From Bondarzewia mesenterica (taxonomy: Eukaryota; Basidiomycota; Agaricomycetes; Russulales; Bondarzewiaceae): DNA of 64,000 nucleotides. A program made the translations under genes and the position numbers. The stretch is taken from assembly GCA_004802705.1 (NCBI GenBank), contig SGPL01000080.1, positions 19,876 to 83,875 on the forward strand, in the 5' to 3' direction. How positions within the stretch are numbered: the first letter of the stretch is position 1; each line of letters begins with the position of its first letter. Positions 57,807 to 64,000 of this stretch are shown piece by piece. The notes under the pieces were generated by a model. The model made no database searches. It worked only from the letters and a program-made list of their open reading frames with translations, and was not told where the DNA came from.

Positions 57807-58823
57807 GGTTCAGCTACAAATACTGGGGAGCACTGCTAGCCTGGTACTAGTCGTAAGTATATATGCACATGCATGCTATGCACCGTGGCTTACTCGACAA
57901 TCAAATATTTGATACCATCCATCAAGTTGGACGGGGCCTCGTGTTTCAAATTCTCAACGCAGTGCACTACTTACTGTAATAAGCAGATCCCAGTGAATGA
58001 AACGAACCAACCGGTAGTGATTATTTGAGAATTTGAGGAGGTTAACGTGAGGGAAGGTGAGGGACTGGCCAGTAATTACTGAGTATGTACTGATCACAGT
58101 CACACTGCCACACAGACTCCGAAGAGCTGAGCGCTGATTCTGAAGAGGCTGATTCGTCGGACATGGCCGGCGACTGGCCGGCATCGCCGCCAACGGGCAG
58201 CAGCCGTCAGGATTTTCCTGTTTGACGAGTTGAGGTCACGAGTCCGAGTCTGCTTGACTTCATGATAGGTGACGATCAACACATACGTGGTTTGACTCCA
58301 GTTCGACGATACATAGTGCCGTCTGGGAGCCCGAAGTTGCTCTGCTCGCCTAGGCTCGCCTCCGCATATTCGAATTTGACTCTGACATCAATTGTGAACG
58401 CCTTCGTATACACTCTTCCAGTTAGTAGAGTTTCCGTTTGGCGTTCTAAACATTCTCACTGTTGATGATGCCGTAGTTGCGCGTCATTGAGCGCAGGGGC
58501 TTTTAGTGATTTCACTTTCAGTGACTCGTCCATCCATCGCGATGATTTGTCGCAGATTTCTTAGAATGCAGACCAATGCGAGGCCGCACATATTCGATAT
58601 TCGTGACATTCTCACTGTTACGAGGCCACGCGTTCTGTCCAAACTCCCTCACTACGAATTGAGATGTCGCAAGAGTAGTGGGCTGCTCGGACCGTTGCAT
58701 TTGGCCAGGAAATATGTTCGTGAGCGTTTCAATCCGTATTCTTTTGACCTTGATTGAATGAGTACAATTTAACATGTCCTCTCGTCGCAGACCACTGAAG
58801 TTGTTCCTCCTGTATACCTTCCA
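57807..58823. other. Intergenic region with uncertain upstream exon
   Basis: Holds the F-box gene promoter on its left. At 58506-58757 a frame reads MICRRFLRMQTN, RPRVLSKLPHYELRC and SSGLLGPLHLARKYVRERFN. It may be a 5' exon of the following gene, but I could not find a splice junction that keeps the frame. Confidence 0.4.
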
Positions 58824-60226
58824 GTGAATAAAAAGCGCAATCGGTCCATTCAAAGTCTGGATCCACGCCACCTCCAACCCTCTGACCATACCGATATTTC
58901 TGGGTTGTCATACCCGCGATTCTATGCTATATCGGAAAAACGCAGTCTACAGGCCTTCCACGTCGCCTACTACGTGTCGTCGGGCTCTAAGGTCCAATTT
59001 CCCAGAGAAACACCCGGTTTTCTTTATTATAAACCGTCTACAACGTCGGTATTGCTGGACGGAGAAATCCGATTCTGTGTTACCAAGTCCTCAGTTACCT
59101 TCGCTAAAGGCTCTGATTTGTTGATGCCCGATGGTTCCGTATGGAAGCTGGAGATTTCTCGAGTTTTATATTACAAGGGCTACGGTCCCCTTGCCCACTT
59201 GCTCCTGAAGGAGAACCCGTCCCTGAAATCCATCCTGCCCCAAACCATCCTGGCCCATCTTCATCGTCTTGTTCGGGCCCTCGATCCTCAACACATCACG
59301 GCTTCCGATTTCCACGATATTTCGGGCTTACTGGCCGCGTCGTATACTTTCGAACTTGAAGGCTCAGATACGTCTTCTGAACGGGCGCACATCCGTTACG
59401 AATCTGTGAAGGAAAAGCGCCTGCCATTCCCCTCCGGGACTCACGGGTTTCTTTATTACTTGTCGCCACATGGGGACATGACGGAGGGTCAGATTCGCTT
59501 CCGCATCACACAGGATTGCAAGCCATCCAGTTTTGTGGGGGGGAGGGACCTCACCTTCTCATCCGGTTTACCATGGCATCTTCCACTCCATCTGCTTCGT
59601 GGTTCGACAACGTCTGGGCTTCTTTGCCTCCTCTCTGAGGATCTTGTGGCGAAGGACACGACGCCGCCAACGGAGGACGGCACTGATATCGATGTGCAGT
59701 TGCCGAGAAGGCGCACTGCAAATCCCGTGATCATGGAGTTTGGACAGTTGTTCTCGCTCGACTTCTCTAAGGGCAAGTACACCCTCTGGATCAAAATTGG
59801 GCGACAACATTTAGAAATTGTGAGGATCGTGAATCCCTTAGCCTCTTACCGAGACTCCGGATGGTCCAGTCCTTATGATGGTAAGCGCCTTCCGATCCGG
59901 CCAACGTCCTTTAGTACCAGATTCAACTTTTACTAGGAGTTGCTCTGTGCTGCTTCGAGCCATCTCCTCGTTCCGCATCATCTCGTTCCAACAGTCGAAA
60001 GCGGGACAAAGCAGTCTTACGCCTGGTCAAGATCACCAAACCTTTCGTGCGTAAAGAGCATGTGAGAAGGTCGTCCGCTCCAATGGCTGCTGAATTAGAA
60101 GCTGCTGAACAAGAAGCCGCCGAACCACCAGAGGAGGGGCAGCTGTTTATGTCTCGAGGTAGAGAGCGGGAATACTTTCTAAAAGGATCAGTGTTAGAAG
60201 CGTCTGGTGCTACAATGCGATCATGA
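58824..60226 (+). CDS. Protein with two copies of a basidiomycete GFLYY/GEIRFR domain, function unknown
   Basis: The first exon holds two homologous units. Unit 1 (about residues 12-115): SLDPRHLQPSDHTDISGL, FPRETPGFLYYKP, LDGEIRFCVTKSS, FAKGSDLLMPDGSVWKLEI. Unit 2 (about 150-262): ALDPQHITASDFHDISGL, FPSGTHGFLYYLSPHG, TEGQIRFRITQDC, VGGRDLTFSSGLPWHLPL. A C-terminal block follows (FGQLFSLDFSKGKYTLWIKI, LASYRDSGWSSPYDG). An intron from about 59880 (GTAAGC) to 59935 (TTACTAG) joins DG to VALCCFEPSPRSASSRS. The last exon ends in a Glu/Ala-rich stretch and TGA at 60224-60226. I recall this unit from many uncharacterised Agaricomycete proteins. No signal peptide or TM. The true start may lie upstream (see 58506-58757). 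Confidence 0.75.
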
Positions 60227-61023
60227 GAATAAGATGGTGTATGTGAGTATCCTTTCCTGCAATCAATTCGAAGCATTGACCAAACCACGAAGTATAATGT
60301 ATAATAAAACAGCGTCTGTGGGACTGGGGCTCACCTCTGGGGGCAGCAGCTATGACTTGAGCACAGCGACCCTGGCCATCCAAGTAGTGGATGACCACGC
60401 ATCTCCTCGACATTCGCAACAGCGAACACTTCACTGAATCAGGTGAGTCAAATCCTTCATGCGCTCTCGTTTGTTCGTTATTCTCGCGATCCTCATTGCA
60501 AAAGCCAGGTCGACCAAAACCTCAGCTCATCTAAGAACGAAGGGGAGCTTGTTTCCGCCTGTCCGTACTACTTAGAGGAAGTACAATACATGCATTAGCA
60601 TAGACCCACTGGAGTGGGCATTTTCCAATCAGAATTGCAGGTGTACCTTGACAATGACATGATCGAGGGTGAGCGTTTGAGCCACGACCCACCGCCGCAA
60701 AACGCAGGAGAGGGGTATGACTTTAAGTATCTCAAGTTGTGAACCAAAGCTTCGGTTGTAGATTTCTATAGAATGGCGGAGGTTGGCGGCCACCCACTAG
60801 GTAAGTACATACATACTGAGACAGATCATCAACTGGCACGGTCGGAGTTTCTGACCAGAATTTAGATGGACTCGGTTCTACGCCGATTCTGAGCTGCAAC
60901 ATCCGAGATCACCAGCCCAGCGGGTCCCGGTCCCTGAGACTCGATTGATCGCACACTGGACCAAAAGCAGCTACAAAAATTGGCGAGAGCTCATTCGGTT
61001 CGCCCTCTATCAACTCTTTCAAT
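60227..61023. other. Intergenic region
   Basis: About 800 bp between two plus-strand genes. It includes the promoter of the aldo/keto reductase. No supported gene is seen. Confidence 0.45.
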
Positions 61024-62458
61024 ATGCTCGACATGGCCCACTATCGATCTCTCGGAAAGTCCGGTTTGCGCGTCTCTGTCCCTGTCGTCAGTCGTCCCAG
61101 CCTGCTGCACAATTTCTTTCTTACGTCTTGTTACAGCTCGGAGGCATGGCTTTTGGCAGCCCCAAGTGGGCCGTGCGTTGTCCTCTTCCCTTCAGATTCG
61201 TCGTTGCCTGGTCTGATCAACTCCTCCATAGCCTTGGACCCTAGATGAGGAAAAGGTACGCTTACCTTTCACGCCTTGCACGAGTTGCGCGTCCACTCAT
61301 TTTTTGCTCTCAGAGTCTCGAAGTGCTCAAGGCTGCTTGGGACCTCGGCATCAACACCATCGACACGGCCAACATATACTCTAATGGGGAATCTGAAAGG
61401 ATCATAGCTCGCTTCATATCCAAGGTAAGGCTCGTTCGCTTTGCGCCAGCAGCCCTTCGTCCAATGTCTTTCCCGGACACCCAGTACAACATCCCCAGAG
61501 AGAAAATCGTCATAATGAGCAAAGCGTGGGCTCTCGTTTCGCCTGATGTGTCCGTCATGGCTTCCATGGTCCCAGGGCTGGCCGACACCCGCGACTATGT
61601 CAATCAAGGTGGCTTGTCCCGGACCGCACTCTTCAACGCTCTCGACGCGACACTTGCCAGGCTTGAAANGCCTTACCTCGACTTGTTCCAGATACATTAC
61701 TGGGATTCCAATACGCCGGTTGAGGAGACAATGAAAGCGCTTCATGACCTCGTCACCTCCGGCAAGGTTCGCTACATCGGGGCCTGCAATCTCAAGACGT
61801 GGCAGTTTGCCGAGATGAANCATGTCGCGCAGCGCAATGGATGGACCCAGTTTATCAGCATGCAGATTGAGCATTCTCTCTTGTACCGCACGGAGGTAAG
61901 TTACGCAAGTCATCAGCCTCCTCGCCGACCCGCCCACGCTGATGCTCGCGCATCATTATCCAGGAACTGGAGATGTTGGCGTACTGTGACTACAAAGGGA
62001 TAGGCGTCCTGTCGTATGCGCCCCTCCTGACCGGCCGGCTCGCGAGGCCGCTCCGGACCGAGACTCCGCGCTCCGAATCGCTTAAAGGCAGTTTTTCTTC
62101 GAAAAGAAAGTCAGAAATTCGGACGCCCAGATCATCAAGCGCGTCGAAAAGCTTGCTGCAGACCACTCGTGGACCATGAGCCAAGTCGCGTTATCTTGGA
62201 CGCTGTCGAAAGTCTCCAGCCCGATCGTTGGCGTGAACACGGTACGTGCTCGATAGTTCGTAAATTTTGTACAAGTTACATGTCTGAAAACGCGTCTCAT
62301 AGCCGGAGAGGGTGCGAGACAGCATCGTAGGTGGAAAGACATTGACAGACGAGGAAATCAAGTATCTTGAGGAGCCGTAGGTAGCTCGTTATGCTCGTGA
62401 CTGACACCACTGACGTTTGATATCACTTAGGTATGAATTCCAGCCACCGAGGATGTAG
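61024..62458 (+). CDS. Aldo/keto reductase (possible frameshift near 62090)
   Basis: Start ATG at 61024: [20 protein letters not shown], then after introns [40 protein letters not shown] (catalytic Asp and Tyr), [13 protein letters not shown] (Lys), [11 protein letters not shown] (His), [27 protein letters not shown], then [29 protein letters not shown]. At about 62088-62100 the frame slips by one: LKGS continues as [47 protein letters not shown], a clean match to the family C-terminus. The last exon ends EFQPPRM and TAG at 62456-62458. NADPH-dependent carbonyl reductase of the AKR superfamily; substrate unknown. Two n (61669, 61820) show uneven sequence quality, so a base-calling error is a fair explanation for the slip. 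Confidence 0.9.
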
Positions 62459-63873
62459 GTCTACCTCGTCATTGCCCGAGTCGCGAGTGCATTGTTTTCG
62501 AGTGTTCCTCTCTGTTGTATTGCATCCGTCTATTCTTATAACCATTCTCTCAAGTGTGACACGATAGCCTTGAGGTCATACGGCACGAAGGTTGATGCGT
62601 TGATGAGTGGTAGCCTCCTTCGCAGAACCGAACAGAAGACAGGCGTTCTATTACAAGGACGAGTGGCTGCTCTGCAAAGTCAGCGATGCAGCGGCTACCA
62701 CCCTGGCATGCCAATGTGCCGCAATAACTTGAATCTTTGTCAGATATTTATGGCTCAAGCGCTCGACACCTGCCCAAGTTTCTCGATGAATATATCTGCC
62801 GGTACTTGTTGATGCAGGAAATGCTTTTCCTCGGGATTCGAAGAAGCCTCTCAGTGTGTCATCCCTTCAAGTTAAGTATCGATAATTCCATGATAATTTC
62901 ACTCTGCGCATGCTAACTTGCCGCCTTTCTTGTCGCGGCCTGTGCAGGAGTTACGTGTACGGTTTCATCTTTCAATGCACTCAAATATGTGCGACACTGC
63001 GACACTTGCGCCGTCGCCATCTCAATTGATACATCTCACTTTTTTCTATCGTGGTCAAGATTCGACGCTGTGACAATGCGTTCAAACTTCGTCTAGCTCT
63101 CAATCATCCCAATTTTGTCGTTTGTATAACATCTTCCTTCATAAAGGTTCAGCATTGTGAGTATTACAGTACACCCTGATGAGTATGTGTCACTTTCTCT
63201 CCCGCTTTTGATACACCATGCACCATTACCACATGTTAGCGGACGATCATGTGGTATGTCATCCTCAGAGTACGACTCATCCAAGAGGCAATCCAAAGGT
63301 AATCACTTCATTCGTCGAACGCGTACTTATAGATGCCGAACTCATGAGGTTCTATCTCTCAAGACTCACCCCCTCATTGGCTTCTCCGTGGAGCCAGACA
63401 TGGTATCGTTATTACTAGGACTGCGAAATTCCGACTACATGTGACACTAAATTTTCCCATCGTCAGGCTTCTTCGTGAATTAGAACATGTAGTATCGGTA
63501 AGACAACTGATCTGTCCTTGCCATCCCCCTTACAGAGAGTTCCAGGTTCATTTCAAGCTGATACGAATTATGTTACTGGGATAATTTCTTATGAGACGCT
63601 CTTATCTGGTCGGGCGACCTCAAGGCTGACCCCATCGAACCCAGGGAGCATGCTGTGCTTGGCATTTCCGGCCAAGAAGCTGGAAGGTCTTTTCCCAAGC
63701 AGAAAGACCAATACGTGTTGGTGTTCGCTCTCAATAGCTAAAGTTCACATCATATGATTGCAGCCCATAAATAAAGCACGACAACAGTAGGGGCACCCGA
63801 AGATGCTTCTTGCACCCCTGGTAAGCTGACCCCCTGTCCTTTATCTTTAAAAAAGCTGAAGTCGCCCACAGAA
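62459..63873. other. Intergenic region without a supported gene
   Basis: About 1.4 kb of normal composition. Open frames at 62492-62812, 63157-63444 and 63518-63757 show no family resemblance and mixed frames. I see no repeat or RNA gene. Confidence 0.45.
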
Positions 63874-64000
63874 ATGCAGAGGCTATACTTAATAATTTTC
63901 CTGGCCTTCTTGGCTTTGCAGGTCGTGGAGACCAAAGACGGACAAGATCATTCATCATCGTCTTTCCAATCGTCATCATCCATCTCTTCGTACTACGGGT
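63874..64000 (+). CDS. Start of a putative secreted protein (cut by window end)
   Basis: ATG at 63874 opens MQRLYLIIFLAFLALQVVET followed by a polar Asp/Ser-rich stretch (KDGQDHSSSSFQSSSS). The N-terminus has the shape of a signal peptide (short basic head, hydrophobic core, polar exit), suggesting a small secreted or Ser-rich cell-surface protein. Only 42 codons are visible, so the family cannot be judged. The same bases could also be a chance frame; there is an internal TTGCAG that could act as an acceptor. Confidence 0.35.
   Translation, partial: MQRLYLIIFLAFLALQVVETKDGQDHSSSSFQSSSSISSYYG

Noticed and set aside
1..64000. CRISPR array, rRNA operon or phage genes
   Set aside because: The sequence is eukaryotic with introns; no regularly spaced repeats of CRISPR type and no rRNA segments were seen.

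Overview
The window reads as nuclear DNA of a filamentous basidiomycete, most likely an Agaricomycete. Genes are broken by many 45-75 bp introns with GT..AG ends and CTAAC/CTGAC-type branch sites. Several proteins belong to families I know mainly from Agaricomycetes: P450s, a GDSGS serine-protease-like family, a GFLYY/GEIRFR repeat family and a MUB1/SamB protein. Assignments come from reading translations against remembered family features; no search was run.

Layout. (1) 1-16.1 kb is a normal GC gene block: a Med13-like C-terminus, BIG1/VOA1, an acidic single-TM protein, the GPI-anchor GlcNAc-transferase GPI3/PIG-A, a class 3 (diacylglycerol) lipase, SPT4, and a tail-to-tail pair of P450s of which the first looks broken. 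(2) 16.4-24.0 kb is AT-rich decayed repeat DNA with a 444-bp palindrome and three related solo LTRs, one with a perfect 5-bp target duplication. (3) 24.5-28.8 kb is a gene island: a PHO80/PCL-type cyclin and a nuclear-looking protein with a possible TFIIS-N-like C-terminus. (4) 28.8-49.3 kb is very AT-rich, partly low-quality sequence (scattered n, one dense n block at 45.8-46.0 kb). It holds a 1.2-kb palindrome, a ~145-bp tandem array, a minisatellite and a decayed hAT transposase. (5) 49.3-57.8 kb is a transposon/pseudogene zone: two copies of a ~0.9-1.0 kb inverted-repeat element carrying an internal tRNA-like A/B-box module, a frameshifted GDSGS protease-like gene, a MUB1/SamB pseudogene with several nonsense codons and one element inside it, a truncated MAK21/NOC1 copy, and an F-box gene with an in-frame TGA. 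(6) 58.8-64 kb returns to ordinary DNA: a protein with two copies of a basidiomycete domain of unknown function, an aldo/keto reductase and the start of a putative secreted protein.

The unifying signal is C-to-T decay. Stops in the hAT, MUB1 and F-box genes sit where CGA (Arg) or CAG/CAA (Gln) is expected, and the solo LTR copies differ mostly at CpG sites. This fits a methylation-coupled or RIP-like process acting on repeats and on gene copies next to them. I see no CRISPR array, rRNA or convincing tRNA gene.
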